Source: Actinomadura physcomitrii
GTDB lineage: Bacteria > Actinomycetota > Actinomycetes > Streptosporangiales > Streptosporangiaceae
DNA length: 40,757 bases
Direction of reading: 5' to 3'
Assembly (NCBI RefSeq): GCF_008923205.2
Contig: NZ_WBMS02000065.1
Span: 1-40,757, forward strand
The translations under genes were made by a program, and so were the position numbers. Each line of letters opens with the position of its first letter. Positions within the stretch are counted from its first letter, which is position 1. The notes below the pieces were generated by a model. The model worked only from the letters and a program-made list of their open reading frames with translations. It was not told the DNA's origin and did no database searches. Below, in pieces: positions 22,822 through 32,400 of the stretch.

Positions 22822-23748
22822 TCAGAGGGGGGCGAGGACGCCCTTGATGAAGTCGGGGGTGCGGGCGGGGGGCTCGGCCTGGACGCCCAGGCGGTTCAGG
22901 GCGTCCCGGTAGCGGATGACGTCGGACGGGCGGTCCGGGTACAGGGCGCCGGTGAGCTGCTCCAGGTACACGACGTCCGGCAGTTCGGGCTCGGCGAACC
23001 GGAGCAGGGTCACCGGGCCGCTCTCGGCGGCGTGCCCGCCGGCGGCGAACGGCAGCACCTGCACGGTGACGTTCGGCCGCCGCGAGATCTCGATCAGGTG
23101 CCGCAGCTGCTCGCGCATCACCTCGGGGCCGCCGACGACGCGGCGCAGCGCGGCCTCGTCCAGCACGGCCCACAGCTTCACCGGCTCGGGCCGGTCGAGC
23201 ACGAGGCGGCGGCGCATCCGCAGCTCGACGCGGCGGTCGACCTCCTCGGCGCTCGCGTCCGGGTACCGCGCGGCGATGAGCGCGCGGGCGTAGCCGGGGG
23301 TCTGCAGCAGGTCCGGGACGTTCTGGATCTCGAAGACCCGGACCAGCACGGCGCCCTGCTCCAGCCCGAGGTACGGCTCGAACCAGCCGGGCACCACGTC
23401 GGCGTACCGCTGCCACCAGCCGGGCCGGTTCGCCTGCTCGGCGAGCTCCAGCAGCGCCTCGCGGCGGACCGGGTCGTCCACCCCGTAGAGGGTGAGCAGG
23501 TCGGCGACGTCGCGCTCCTTGAACCCGACGCGGCCGAGCTCCATCCGGCTGATCTTGGAGTGCGAGCCGCGGATCTCGTAGCCGGCGGCCTCGGTGGAGA
23601 TCTCGGCGGCCTCGCGGAGCCGGCGCAGCTGCGCGCCGACGACCATGCGGAGCACGGTCGGGCCCGACGCCGCCGTGCCGGACGGGACGGTGACCTCGAT
23701 ACCGGACACCTGGGGCGACGCCCCAGGTCCGACTTTGGGGTCTCCCAC
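22822..23748 (-). CDS. XRE-family regulator with DUF5753 domain
   Basis: A 308-residue protein: an N-terminal helix-turn-helix (VVGAQLRRLREAAEISTEAA, GSHSKISRMELGRVGFKERD) followed by the DUF5753 ligand-like region (EPYLGLEQGAVLVRVFEIQ, VPDLLQTPGYARALIAARY, VEYLEQ-type end VVYLEQLTGALY). Actinomycetes carry many such genes, usually next to a small DUF397 gene; none is seen here. The start is GTG 23748, because GGAGGAGG lies six bases upstream; an upstream ATG at 23769 lacks this. A perfect hairpin lies just inside the coding sequence (23708-23728). Ligand and targets are unknown. Confidence 0.9.
   Translation of the reverse strand: MGDPKVGPGASPQVSGIEVTVPSGTAASGPTVLRMVVGAQLRRLREAAEISTEAAGYEIRGSHSKISRMELGRVGFKERDVADLLTLYGVDDPVRREALLELAEQANRPGWWQRYADVVPGWFEPYLGLEQGAVLVRVFEIQNVPDLLQTPGYARALIAARYPDASAEEVDRRVELRMRRRLVLDRPEPVKLWAVLDEAALRRVVGGPEVMREQLRHLIEISRRPNVTVQVLPFAAGGHAAESGPVTLLRFAEPELPDVVYLEQLTGALYPDRPSDVIRYRDALNRLGVQAEPPARTPDFIKGVLAPL
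23708..23728. repeat. perfect 21-bp palindrome in the start region of the XRE gene
   Basis: ACCTGGGGCG and CGCCCCAGGT flank a single A. It begins about 20 bases after the chosen start codon. It could be a repressor site or a structure that slows initiation. It could also be a chance outcome of GC-rich codons. Confidence 0.45.
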
Positions 23749-24020
23749 AGGACGCCTCCTCCGGCGCACGTCGACGTGCCTTCCGCAAAGAAGTTACCCG
23801 CCCGCGAGCCCGTTGCCCAATGCACCAGTACGGACTGTTTCGTGCAATTCTCAGGCGATTCGTCCCGCCGCTGGCCGGCGGACCGGCGCTGACCTGGCAA
23901 GATGCGGGCGAGCAAGAAATCCCGAAAAAAGTCGCGACGGATGTCGATCCGGCCCGCCTCCACTCGACGCGTCAGTGAGGGCCGGGAAGGACCCGGCCCG
24001 GCAGGACCACGGAGGCACCG

Positions 24021-24374
24021 ATGCGCTTCATGATGATGACCACCGACGACGGCGCGCAGCAGGGCGAGCCGGACGAGGCGATGATGGCGGAGATGGGCGC
24101 GTTCATCGCCGAGATGTCCGCGTCCGGGGTGCTGCTGGCGACCGGCGGCCTCGAGCCCGGCGGCACCCGCATCAAGGCGTCCGGCGGCAAGGTCACCCTC
24201 ACCGACGGCCCGTTCGCCGAGGCCAAGGAGGTCGTGGTCGGCTTCGCGCTGGTCGAGGTGCGCAGCCGGGAGGAGGCGATCGAGCTGTCCAGGCGCTTCT
24301 TCCAGATCGTCGGCGACGGCGAGGGCGTCATCCAGCAGGTCTTCGGCCCGGAGGACGCGGCCCCCGGCACCTGA
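24021..24374 (+). CDS. YciI-related DGPF-domain protein
   Basis: A 117-residue ferredoxin-like-fold protein with the hallmark DGPFAEAKEVVVGFALVEV and the N-terminal RFMMMTTDD strand. GGAGG precedes ATG 24021 by six bases. DGPF proteins are the usual genomic partners of ECF42-type sigma factors, and such a sigma gene starts 86 bases downstream on the same strand, so the two likely form one functional unit. The biochemical role of DGPF proteins is not settled. Confidence 0.92.
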   Translation: MRFMMMTTDDGAQQGEPDEAMMAEMGAFIAEMSASGVLLATGGLEPGGTRIKASGGKVTLTDGPFAEAKEVVVGFALVEVRSREEAIELSRRFFQIVGDGEGVIQQVFGPEDAAPGT

Positions 24375-24460
24375 CCCCGAGCCCGGCGGACGGCCGGTGA
24401 CCTGCGGGGAGGCGGCGTCCGGGTTGCGCGGCGGGCGGCGCGGGTGCTGTCATCGGCACC

Positions 24461-25792
24461 GTGACGCCATCCGCCGCCCCGGACGCCTCCGGCGCCCCCG
24501 CCCCGCGCGCCGGCGGCGCGGCACGTCCGTCCGGCGTGCACGCGAGCATCGACGCGGTGTGGCGGCTGGAGTCCGCCCGCATCATCGCCGGGCTGGCCCG
24601 GCTGGTGCGCGACGTCGGCCTCGCCGAGGAACTCGCGCAGGACGCGCTCGTCGCCGCGCTCGAGCAGTGGCCCGAGTCGGGCGTCCCGGACAACCCGGGC
24701 GCCTGGCTCATGGCCGTCGGCAAGCGCCGCGCCATCGACCGGATCCGCCGCGAGCAGCGGCTCGAGACCAAGCTCGAGGAGATCGGGCACGGTCTGGAAC
24801 CCGAGGCGCGGGAGGCGCCGCCCGAGTTCGACCTCGCCGTCGACGACGAGCACATCGAGGACGACGTCCTGCGGCTCGTCTTCACCGCCTGCCACCCCGT
24901 GCTGTCCACGCAGGCCAGGGTGGCGATGACGCTGCGGATGCTCGGCGGCCTCACCACCGAGGAGATCGCCCGCGCGTTCCTGACGTCCGAGCCGACCGTC
25001 GCGCAGCGGATCGTCCGGGCCAAGCGGACGCTGTCGGAGTCCGGCGTCCCGTTCGAGGTGCCGGAGGGCCCCGACCGGGCCGCCCGGCTGTCGTCGGTGC
25101 TGGAGGTCGTCTACCTGATCTTCAACGAGGGGTACGCGGCGAGCGGCGGCGACGACTGGGTCCGCACCGACCTGTGTCAGGAGGCGCTGCGCCTCGGCCG
25201 GATCCTCGCCCACCTCGCGCCCGCGGAACCGGAGGTGCACGGGCTCGTCGCGCTGATGGAGATCCAGGCGTCCCGCATCCGCGCCCGCACCGGGCCGTCC
25301 GGCGAGCCCGTCCCCCTGCACGAGCAGGACCGCGCCCGCTGGGACCGGCTGCTCATCCACCGCGGCTTCGCCGCGCTGCTGCGCGCCCGCGAGATCGGCG
25401 CGCCGCCCGGCCCGTACGTCCTGCAGGCCGCGATCGCCGCGTCCCACGCGCAGGCCGCCACCGCCGAGGACACCGACTGGGCGCAGATCGCCGCGCTGTA
25501 CGGGCACCTCGCGCGGGTCGCGCCGTCCCCGATCGTCGAGCTCAACCGGGCCGTCGCCGTCGGGATGGCGGACGGCCCCGAGGCGGGCCTCCGGCTCGTC
25601 GACGCCATCACCGGGGAGCCGTCCCTGCGCGGCTACCCGCTGCTGCCCGGCGTCCGCGGCGACCTGCTCGCCCGCCTCGGCCGGACCGAGGAGGCCCGCG
25701 CGGAGTTCGAGCGCGCCGCCGGGCTCACCCGCAACGCGCCCGAACGCCGCGTCCTGCTCGACCGGGCCGCCGCCCTGGACGGCGCCCGGTAG
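24461..25792 (+). CDS. ECF42-type RNA polymerase sigma factor with C-terminal extension
   Basis: A 443-residue ECF sigma factor. After a disordered Ala/Pro/Gly start, region 2 reads ARIIAGLARLVRDVGLAEELA, then DNPGAWLMAVGKRRAIDRIR. Region 4 reads LRMLGGLTTEEIARAFLTSE, then VAQRIVRAKRTL. The roughly 240-residue C-terminal part (VLEVVYLIFNEGYAASGG, LMEIQASR, IVELNRAVAVGM, and a TPR-like end) is the conserved extension of the ECF42 group (DUF6596/SnoaL-free type). ECF42 factors lack a classical anti-sigma factor and are thought to be controlled by this extension. The DGPF gene directly upstream is the conserved partner. The GTG start at 24461 lacks a strong ribosome-binding site. Confidence 0.92.
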   Translation: MTPSAAPDASGAPAPRAGGAARPSGVHASIDAVWRLESARIIAGLARLVRDVGLAEELAQDALVAALEQWPESGVPDNPGAWLMAVGKRRAIDRIRREQRLETKLEEIGHGLEPEAREAPPEFDLAVDDEHIEDDVLRLVFTACHPVLSTQARVAMTLRMLGGLTTEEIARAFLTSEPTVAQRIVRAKRTLSESGVPFEVPEGPDRAARLSSVLEVVYLIFNEGYAASGGDDWVRTDLCQEALRLGRILAHLAPAEPEVHGLVALMEIQASRIRARTGPSGEPVPLHEQDRARWDRLLIHRGFAALLRAREIGAPPGPYVLQAAIAASHAQAATAEDTDWAQIAALYGHLARVAPSPIVELNRAVAVGMADGPEAGLRLVDAITGEPSLRGYPLLPGVRGDLLARLGRTEEARAEFERAAGLTRNAPERRVLLDRAAALDGAR

Positions 25793-25810
25793 TCCCGCGC
25801 GGGCGGGCGG

Positions 25811-26392
25811 TCACTTGCCGGAGTGGGCGGCGTGGGCGGCGTCGATCTGCTCCCATGCGACCTGCAGCAGGGCGGCGCGCTTCTCCTCCGGCGTCCCCTC
25901 CATGGCCGAGGTCGCGAAGGTGCCGAAGTAGACGGTGAACAGCGCGCTGAGCGAGCGGACGCGGTCCAGGACGGGGCTCTGCGGATCGGTGAGCAGGGTG
26001 CCGAGCGCCTGCATGCGGTCGCGGGCCGTCTTGGGCCCGGCCCGGCCGCGCAGCGCCGCCTGGTTCTCCTGGAGGAACTGGAAGACCGGGGAGTACTCCT
26101 CCAGCGCCTCGTTGAGCCGGCGCAGCAGCTCCCGCCTGGTCTCCAGCGTCGTGGGCTGGGCACGGGCCCAGGCGATCAGCTCGTCGAGCCGCTCGCCGAT
26201 GCCGCCGACGAGGGCGTCGACGATGTCCTCCTTGGTGCGGAAGTGGTAGTAGAGCGCGGCCTTCGTCACCTCGAGCCGCTCGGCGATCTCCCGCAGGGAG
26301 GTCTGGTCGTAACCGCGTTCGAGGAACAGCTCCAGCGCGACGTCCAGGATGCGCTGCCTGGTGTCCTTGCGGCGCGTCTGCGGCTTGCCCAC
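25811..26392 (-). CDS. TetR/AcrR-family repressor
   Basis: A 193-residue regulator. The N-terminal HTH is typical: RQRILDVALELFLERGYDQT, SLREIAERLEVTKAALYYHF, then RTKEDIVDAL. The C-terminal ligand domain is helical (ETRRELLRRLNEALEEYSPV). GTG 26392 follows GGAGGAGAGG. It converges with the ECF42 gene (18 bases between stops) and is divergent from the dehydratase gene at 26595. The palindrome at 26454-26465 between them is a candidate operator, so the dehydratase may be its target. Confidence 0.92.
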   Translation of the reverse strand: MGKPQTRRKDTRQRILDVALELFLERGYDQTSLREIAERLEVTKAALYYHFRTKEDIVDALVGGIGERLDELIAWARAQPTTLETRRELLRRLNEALEEYSPVFQFLQENQAALRGRAGPKTARDRMQALGTLLTDPQSPVLDRVRSLSALFTVYFGTFATSAMEGTPEEKRAALLQVAWEQIDAAHAAHSGK

Positions 26393-26450
26393 GGTGTGCC
26401 TCTCCTCCGGCCGTCCTGCCCTCCACCGTATCGCGGTAACTTACTTGACG

Positions 26451-26472
26451 CCCGGCTAGTTAGCCCGGCTAG
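26451..26472. promoter_or_regulatory. candidate TetR operator
   Basis: CCCGGCTAG is repeated at 26451-26459 and 26464-26472. Between and within them GGCTA-GT-TAGCC (26454-26465) forms a 12-bp palindrome. It lies 59 bases upstream of the TetR start, in the region shared with the divergent dehydratase gene. Confidence 0.5.
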
Positions 26473-26594
26473 CGACCGGACCCGGGCGGGCGGAGGCGCC
26501 GCGCACCCCACGGAACGCGCCATCCGCCAGGAGCGACCGAACCGGATGGTACTGATAGTGGATGCGGGCGCCGCGTCCGCGGAAAGGAGCCCCT

Positions 26595-27551
26595 GTGATC
26601 GCGCTTCCGGACGTCGAGGCCGCCGCGGGACGCGTCGCCGGCCGCATCCGCGAGACGCCGCTGCTCGCGGTGGATCCCGGCCCGCTCGCCCCCGCCGCGC
26701 GGATGTGGCTGAAGCTCGAGCAGACCCAGCACACCGGGTCGTTCAAGGCGCGCGGCGCGTTCAACCACATCCTCGCCGCGCGGGACGGCGGACGGCTCCC
26801 CGCGGCCGGCGTCGTCGCCGCGTCCGGCGGCAACGCCGGCCTCGCGTTCGCCTACGCCGCCGCCGAGGCCGGCGCGCCCGCCGAGGTGTTCGTCCCCGAG
26901 ACGGCCCCGGCGGTGAAGGTCGCGCGGCTCCGCGCGCTCGGCGCCACCGTCGTCCAGGTCGGCACCCGCTACGCCGAGGCCGCGGACGCCGCCACCAAGC
27001 ACGCCGCCGACACCGGCGCCCTCTACTGCCACGCCTACGACCAGCCGGAGGTCTGCGCCGGCCAGGGCACCCTCGGCCTGGAGATCCTCGACCAGACCGG
27101 CGGCGAGGTCGACACGGTGCTGCTCGCCGTCGGCGGCGGCGGCCTGATGGCGGGCGTCGCCGCCGCCCTCGAGGGCCGCGCCCGCGTCGTCGGCGCCGAG
27201 CCGGAGACGATCCCGACCCTCGAACGCGCCCTGCACGCCGGCCGCCCGGTGGACGTCGCCGTCTCCGGCATCGCCGCCGACTCGCTCGGCGCCACCCGCC
27301 TCGGCGACATCGCCTACGACGTCGCGGCCCGCACCGGGGTGGCGTCCGCGCTGGTCTCCGACGACGCGATCGTCGAGGCGCGCCGGTTCGTCTGGGAGGA
27401 GTACCGGCAGGTCGTCGAGCACGGCACGGCCGCCGCGATCGCGGCCCTGCGCACCGGCGCGTACCGTCCCTCCCCGGGCGAGCGGGTCGTCGTCGTGCTC
27501 TGCGGCGCCAACACCGACCCGTCCGACCTCCTGAGCGGCCCCACCGACTAG
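26595..27551 (+). CDS. threonine/serine dehydratase-like PLP enzyme
   Basis: A 318-residue fold-type-II PLP enzyme. Lys51 in HTGSFKARGA is the Schiff-base lysine, ASGGNAGLAFA is the substrate/PLP loop, and LLAVGGGGLMAGVAAAL is the phosphate-binding glycine loop. The family deaminates Thr or Ser to 2-oxobutyrate or pyruvate; the short length, without an ACT regulatory domain, fits the catabolic or serine-type form. GTG 26595 has AAAGGAG seven bases before it; an in-frame upstream ATG at 26562 has no such site. It is divergent from the TetR gene, which may repress it, and ends before a convergent terminator. Confidence 0.9.
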   Translation: MIALPDVEAAAGRVAGRIRETPLLAVDPGPLAPAARMWLKLEQTQHTGSFKARGAFNHILAARDGGRLPAAGVVAASGGNAGLAFAYAAAEAGAPAEVFVPETAPAVKVARLRALGATVVQVGTRYAEAADAATKHAADTGALYCHAYDQPEVCAGQGTLGLEILDQTGGEVDTVLLAVGGGGLMAGVAAALEGRARVVGAEPETIPTLERALHAGRPVDVAVSGIAADSLGATRLGDIAYDVAARTGVASALVSDDAIVEARRFVWEEYRQVVEHGTAAAIAALRTGAYRPSPGERVVVVLCGANTDPSDLLSGPTD

Positions 27552-27622
27552 CCGGCGGCGCTCAGGCCACGCGCCGATTGCAGGCCTCGCTTTGCGCCGG
27601 CTCCTGGACGGGCTCGTCGAAC

Positions 27623-27644
27623 GGCTCGGCGCCGACGCCGAGCC
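27623..27644. terminator. hairpin between convergent genes
   Basis: GGCTCGGCG (27623-27631) pairs with CGCCGAGCC (27636-27644) around CCGA. It lies in the 118-bp gap between the dehydratase stop (27551) and the sigma factor stop (27670) and may terminate both. Confidence 0.5.
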
Positions 27645-27669
27645 CGGCCAGGTGGGCGAGCGGTGAACG

Positions 27670-28731
27670 TCAGCTCAGCAGGTCGGCGAGGGTCTCGCGG
27701 CGGGAGGGGTGGCGCAGCTTGTGCATCCCCTTGGACTCGATCTGCCGGATGCGCTCGCGGGTCACGCCGTAGACCTTGCCGACCTCCTCGAGCGTCTTCG
27801 GCTCGCCGCCGGCGAGGCCGAACCGCATCGAGATGACGCCGGCCTCGCGCTCGGTCAGCGTCTCCAGCACGGCGTCGAGCTTGCCGCGCAGCATCGACGA
27901 CGCGACGACGTCGGCCGGGTCGCCGCCCTCGGGGTCCTCGATGACGTCGCCGAGCTCGCCGTCGCCGTCCTCGCCGAGCGGGGTCTGCAGGGACAGCGGC
28001 TCGCGGGCCTGGCGGCGCAGCCACTCGACCTTCTCCGGCGTGACGTCCAGCTCGGCGGCCAGCTCCTGCGCGGTGGGCTCGCGGCCGAGGTCCTGCATCA
28101 TCCGGCGGCGGATCCGGGTCATCCGGTTGAGCACCTCGACGACGTGCACGGGGATGCGGATCGTCCGGGACTGGTCGGCGAGCGCGCGGCTGATCGCCTG
28201 CTTGATCCACCAGACGGCGTAGGTGGAGAACTTCAGCCCGCGCCGGTACTCGAACTTCTCCACGGCGCGGATCAGCCCGAGGTTGCCCTCCTGGACGAGG
28301 TCGTTGAGCGGCAGGCCGTGGCCCATGTACCGCTTGGCCAGCGACACGACCAGGCGCAGGTTGGCCTCGACCATGTGCTCCTTGGCGCGGCGGCCGTCGG
28401 CGGCGATCCAGGCGAGGTCGTCGCGGTCCTGCGAGGACAGGGCGTCGCCGAGGGTCTCCAGGCGTTCGCGCGCGAACAGCCCGGCCTCGATGCGCTTGGC
28501 CAGCTCGACCTCCTGCTCGGCGGTGAGCAGCGGGGTCCGGCCGATGCGGGAGAGGTAGTCCTTCATCGGGTCGACGAGGTCGCGGGTCGCGGACGCGCCG
28601 CGAGCGGAGGCGGCCCGGGCGGACGCGCCGCGGCTGGACGCGGCGCGAGCGGGCTCGGGGGACGCGACACGGGAGGTGCTGGCGTTCAGGGCGGTGTCCT
28701 TTGCTCGTCCGGCCGGGAGGGAACGGGTCAC
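27670..28731 (-). CDS. group-2 sigma-70 factor (HrdB/SigB-like)
   Basis: A 353-residue non-essential-type relative of the principal sigma factor. Region 1.2 is DPMKDYLSRIGRTPLLTAEQ. Region 2 has NLRLVVSLAKRYMGHGLPL, LVQEGNLGLIRAVEKF and FSTYAVWWIKQAISRAL. Region 3 follows (IRIPVHVVEVLNRM), and region 4 ends TLEEVGKVYGVTRERIRQIE. It lacks the long acidic N-terminal region of HrdB and instead has an Ala/Ser/Arg-rich tail (residues about 18-50). This matches group-2 factors used for stress or stationary phase. The start is GTG 28731. It is divergent from a TetR gene, and the shared 97-bp region carries two TetR-type operators, so the repressor may also act on this gene. Confidence 0.92.
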   Translation of the reverse strand: MTRSLPAGRAKDTALNASTSRVASPEPARAASSRGASARAASARGASATRDLVDPMKDYLSRIGRTPLLTAEQEVELAKRIEAGLFARERLETLGDALSSQDRDDLAWIAADGRRAKEHMVEANLRLVVSLAKRYMGHGLPLNDLVQEGNLGLIRAVEKFEYRRGLKFSTYAVWWIKQAISRALADQSRTIRIPVHVVEVLNRMTRIRRRMMQDLGREPTAQELAAELDVTPEKVEWLRRQAREPLSLQTPLGEDGDGELGDVIEDPEGGDPADVVASSMLRGKLDAVLETLTEREAGVISMRFGLAGGEPKTLEEVGKVYGVTRERIRQIESKGMHKLRHPSRRETLADLLS

Positions 28732-28760
28732 CCGATCTCGGTACCCGGCAGCCCGGCGGC

Positions 28761-28812
28761 ATAAACTTAGGTCGACTCTAGACGTGTGTTCACTATAAAT
28801 TTAGGTCGACCT
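28761..28812 (+). promoter_or_regulatory. two operator repeats overlapping the TetR promoter
   Basis: ATAAACTTAGGTCGACT (28761-28777) and ATAAATTTAGGTCGACC (28795-28811) are direct repeats 34 bases apart. The second contains the perfect palindrome AGGTCGACCT. A likely promoter for the TetR gene consists of GTCGAC (28771-28776), a 17-base spacer and TATAAA (28794-28799), so repeat 1 covers the -35 and repeat 2 the -10. This is the layout of autorepression. Confidence 0.65.
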
Positions 28813-28828
28813 GTGGCAGGGTGGCGGC

Positions 28829-29452
28829 ATGGGTTTGCGGGAGATGAAGAAGCAGCAGACGCGGCAGGCGATCTCGCACCAGGCGACGCGCCTGTTCCTG
28901 CGGCACGGGTTCGACCGGGTGACGATCGCCGACGTCGCCGCCGCCGCGCAGGTCGCGAAGATGACGGTGACCAACTACTTCCCGCGCAAGGAGGACCTGG
29001 CCCTCGACCTGCACGAGGAGTTCGTCGCGCAGCCCGCCCGGACGGTCGCCGGGCGCGCGCCGGGCGAGTCCGCGCTCGCCGCGCTGCGCCGCGCGTTCCT
29101 CGACGCCGTCGACCGGCGCGACGCGGTCATCGGCTTCTCCGGCGCCGACTTCGCGCGCATGATCACCGGAAGCCCGGCGCTGGTCGCGCGCCTGCGCGAG
29201 TTCCATGAGGAGCGCGAGCACGCCCTCGCCGCAGTCCTGGCCGAGGAGGCCGGCACCGGCCCGGACGACGTGGTCGTCCGCGTGGCGTCGGCGCAGCTCA
29301 TCGGCGTCCACCGGGTCCTGTTCGAGGAGACGCTGCGCCGCACCATCGCCGGTGAGGACCACGACGCGATCGCCGCGGCCCTCACCGGCTCCGCCGAGAA
29401 GGCGTTCGGGCTGCTGGAGCCGTCCCTGGAGGACTACGCCGTCAGGCGATGA
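28829..29452 (+). CDS. TetR-family regulator (second)
   Basis: A 207-residue regulator: HTH in QTRQAISHQATRLFLRHGFD, VTIADVAAAAQVAKMTVTNY and FPRKEDLALDL, then a helical ligand domain (ALAALRRAFLDAV, REFHEEREHALAAVLAEE). The TVTNYFPRKEDL form is typical of a large actinobacterial TetR branch. AGGG lies eight bases before ATG 28829. It is divergent from the sigma factor gene and sits under two operator repeats. Its 3' end overlaps that of the pyruvate carboxylase gene by 11 bases. Confidence 0.92.
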   Translation: MGLREMKKQQTRQAISHQATRLFLRHGFDRVTIADVAAAAQVAKMTVTNYFPRKEDLALDLHEEFVAQPARTVAGRAPGESALAALRRAFLDAVDRRDAVIGFSGADFARMITGSPALVARLREFHEEREHALAAVLAEEAGTGPDDVVVRVASAQLIGVHRVLFEETLRRTIAGEDHDAIAAALTGSAEKAFGLLEPSLEDYAVRR

Positions 29453-32400
29453 CGAGGAGCAGGTCGCCGGCCTGGACGGGGGTCGCGGCCGGGACGGCGA
29501 GCCGGGTGACGGTGCCGGCCACCGGGGCGGTGATCGCGGCCTCCATCTTCATCGCCTCGATCGTCGCGACCGTGTCGCCCGCCGCCACCTGGTCGCCCTT
29601 CGCGACGCGCAGCGTGACCGAGCCGTCGAACGGCGCGGCGACGTGGCCGGGTTCGGCCGGGTCGGCGCGCTCCACCGGCGGCGCGTCCGACGCGACGGAC
29701 TTGTCGCGCACCGACAGCGTGCGGAGCTGGCCGTTCACCGTGCAGATGACCTGCCGGACGCCCGCCTCGTCGATGTCGCCGACCGCTTCGAGCCCGGCCA
29801 GCACGCGCACGCCCGGTTCGAGGTCGAACGCGACCTCCTGGCCGGCGCGCATGCCGTAGAGGAAGGCGCCGGTCGGCAGGACGGACAGGTCGCCGTACGC
29901 CGCGCGCGCTTCGCGGTAGTCCTTCGCGGGGCCGGGGAACAGCAGGCGGTCGAGGGTGTCGCGGACCTCGGGTCCGGCGAGCGCCTTCTCCTCGGCACCG
30001 TCCAGCTCGGCGCGGGCCGGGGTGTACTGGCGTCCGGCGAGCGCCTTGGTGCGGAACGGCTCGGGCCAGCCGCCGGGCGGGTCGCCGAGCTCGCCGCTCA
30101 AGAACCCGATGACGCTGTCGGGGATGTCGTAGCGCTCGGGGTTCGCGGCGAAGTCGTCCGGGTCGGCGCCGGCGGCGACGAGGTGCAGCGCGAGGTCGCC
30201 GACGACCTTGCTGGACGGGGTGACCTTGACGAGGCGGCCGAGGATCCGGTCGGCGGCGGCGTAGCAGCGCTCGATCTCCTCGAACCGGTCGCCGAGGCCG
30301 AGCGCGACGGCCTGCTGCCGCAGGTTCGACAGCTGCCCGCCGGGGATCTCGTGCTGGTAGACGCGTCCGGTCGGGGACGGAAGGCCCATCTCGAACGGCG
30401 CGTACAGCCTGCGCACCGCCTCCCAGTAGGGCTCCATCACGGTGAGGGCGTCGAGGTCGATGCCGGTGGCGCGGCCGGTGAAGTCGGTCGCCGCGACGAT
30501 GGCCTGCAGGGGCGGCTGGCTGGTCGTGCCGGACAGCGGCGCCGCGGCGCCGTCCACGGCGTCGACACCGGCTTCGATGGCGGCGATGTAGGTGCCGATC
30601 TGCCCGCCTGCGGTGTCGTGGGTATGGAGGTGGACGGGCAGGTCGAAACGCTCGCGCAGAGCGCTCACCAGTGTGCGCGCGGCGGGAGCGCGGAGGAGAC
30701 CGGCCATGTCCTTGATGCACAGGATGTGGACGCCCGCCTCCACCAGTTCCTCGGCGAGACGCAGGTAGTAGTCGAGCGTGTAGAGGCGCTCGTCCGGGGA
30801 CGACAGGTCGCCGGTGTAGCAGAGGGTGCCCTCCACCAGCGCGTGCGTCTGGAGCGCCGCGTCGATCGCAGGACGCATGCGCTCCACGTCGTTCAGCGCG
30901 TCGAACACGCGGAAGATGTCGACGCCCGTACTGGCGGCCTCCTTGACGAACGCCCGCGCGACCGAGTCGGGGTACGGCGTGTAGCCGACGGTGTTGCGCC
31001 CGCGCAGAAGCATCTGGATGCACAGGTTCGGTGCGGCTTCCCTGATGGCCGCGAGCCTGTCCCAAGGGGACTCGCCCAGGAAGCGGAGCGCGACGTCGTA
31101 CGTGGCGCCGCCCCACGCCTCTATAGAGAGGAGCTGCGGGGTCATACGCGCGAGGTATGGCGCCGCGGCGACGAGGTCGTGCGTGCGTACCCGGGTCGCC
31201 AGGAGCGACTGGTGCGCGTCCCGGAACGTGGTGTCGGTGACGGCCAGCGCGTTCTGTGCGCGCAACTGCTCGGCGAACGCGCGCGCGCCGAGCGCCAGAA
31301 GGCGGTCACGCGACCCCTCGGGGAACGGACCGTCGAGCTGGAGCGGCGGGAGCTTGGTCGCCGGGTCCAAGCTCGTGGGCGCGTCACCGTGCGGCTTGTT
31401 GACGGTGACGTCCGCCAGGTACCGGACGAGCCGCGTCGCACGGTCACCGCTCGACCGGGCCGTCAACAGCTCGGGATGGTCGGCGATGTAGGACGTGGTG
31501 ACGCCGCCCCTGCGGAAGTCCGGCTCGTCCAGCAGCGCCTGCAGGAACGGGATGTTCGTCGAGACGCCGCGGATACGGAACTCGGCGACCGCCCTGCGCG
31601 CGCGCCGCACGGCCTCCTCGAACGTCCGCCCCCGGCACGTCAGCTTCACCAGCAGCGAGTCGAAGTGCGGGGACACGATCGCGCCGCCGTGCGCCGTGCC
31701 GGTGTCGAGGCGGACCCCGGCGCCGCCCGGCGACCGGTACGCCGAGATCTTCCCGGTGTCGGGGCGGAACCCGTTCGCCGGGTCCTCGGTCGTGATCCGG
31801 CACTGCACCGCGAACCCGCCGACCGCCACGTCCCGCTGGGAGATGCCGAGATCGTCGAGGGTCTCGCCGCCCGCGACGCGCAGCTGGCTCTGCACCAGGT
31901 CGACGCCCGTGACCTCCTCGGTCACGGTGTGCTCCACCTGGATGCGCGGGTTCATCTCGATGAAGACGTGCTCGCCGCGGTCGTTGACGAGGAACTCGAC
32001 CGTGCCGGCGTTGACGTAGCCGATCTCGCGGGCGAACCTCACCGCGTCCTCGCAGAGCCGCTCGGCGACGGCCGCGTCCAGGTGCGGCGCCGGCGCGATC
32101 TCCACGACCTTCTGGTGCCGCCGCTGCACCGAGCAGTCGCGTTCGCGCAGGTGGACGGTGTGGCCCGCGCCGTCGGCGAGGACCTGCACCTCGATGTGGC
32201 GGGGCCGGTCCACCGCCTGCTCCAGGAAGACCGTCGGGTCGCCGAACGCGCTCTGCGCCTCGCGGCGCGCCGTGTCGACGGCGGCCTCCAGCTCCTCGCG
32301 GTGGTCGACGCGGCGCAGCCCGCGCCCGCCGCCGCCCGCCGCGGCCTTCACGAACAGCGGGAACCCGACCTCATCGGCGGCCTCCAGCTCGCGGCCCGGC

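Noticed and set aside
27562..27663. Plus-strand frame ending LVERLGADAEPGQVGER, like a gene tail
   Set aside because: It has no start, no ribosome-binding site, lies out of frame with the dehydratase, and contains the terminator hairpin.
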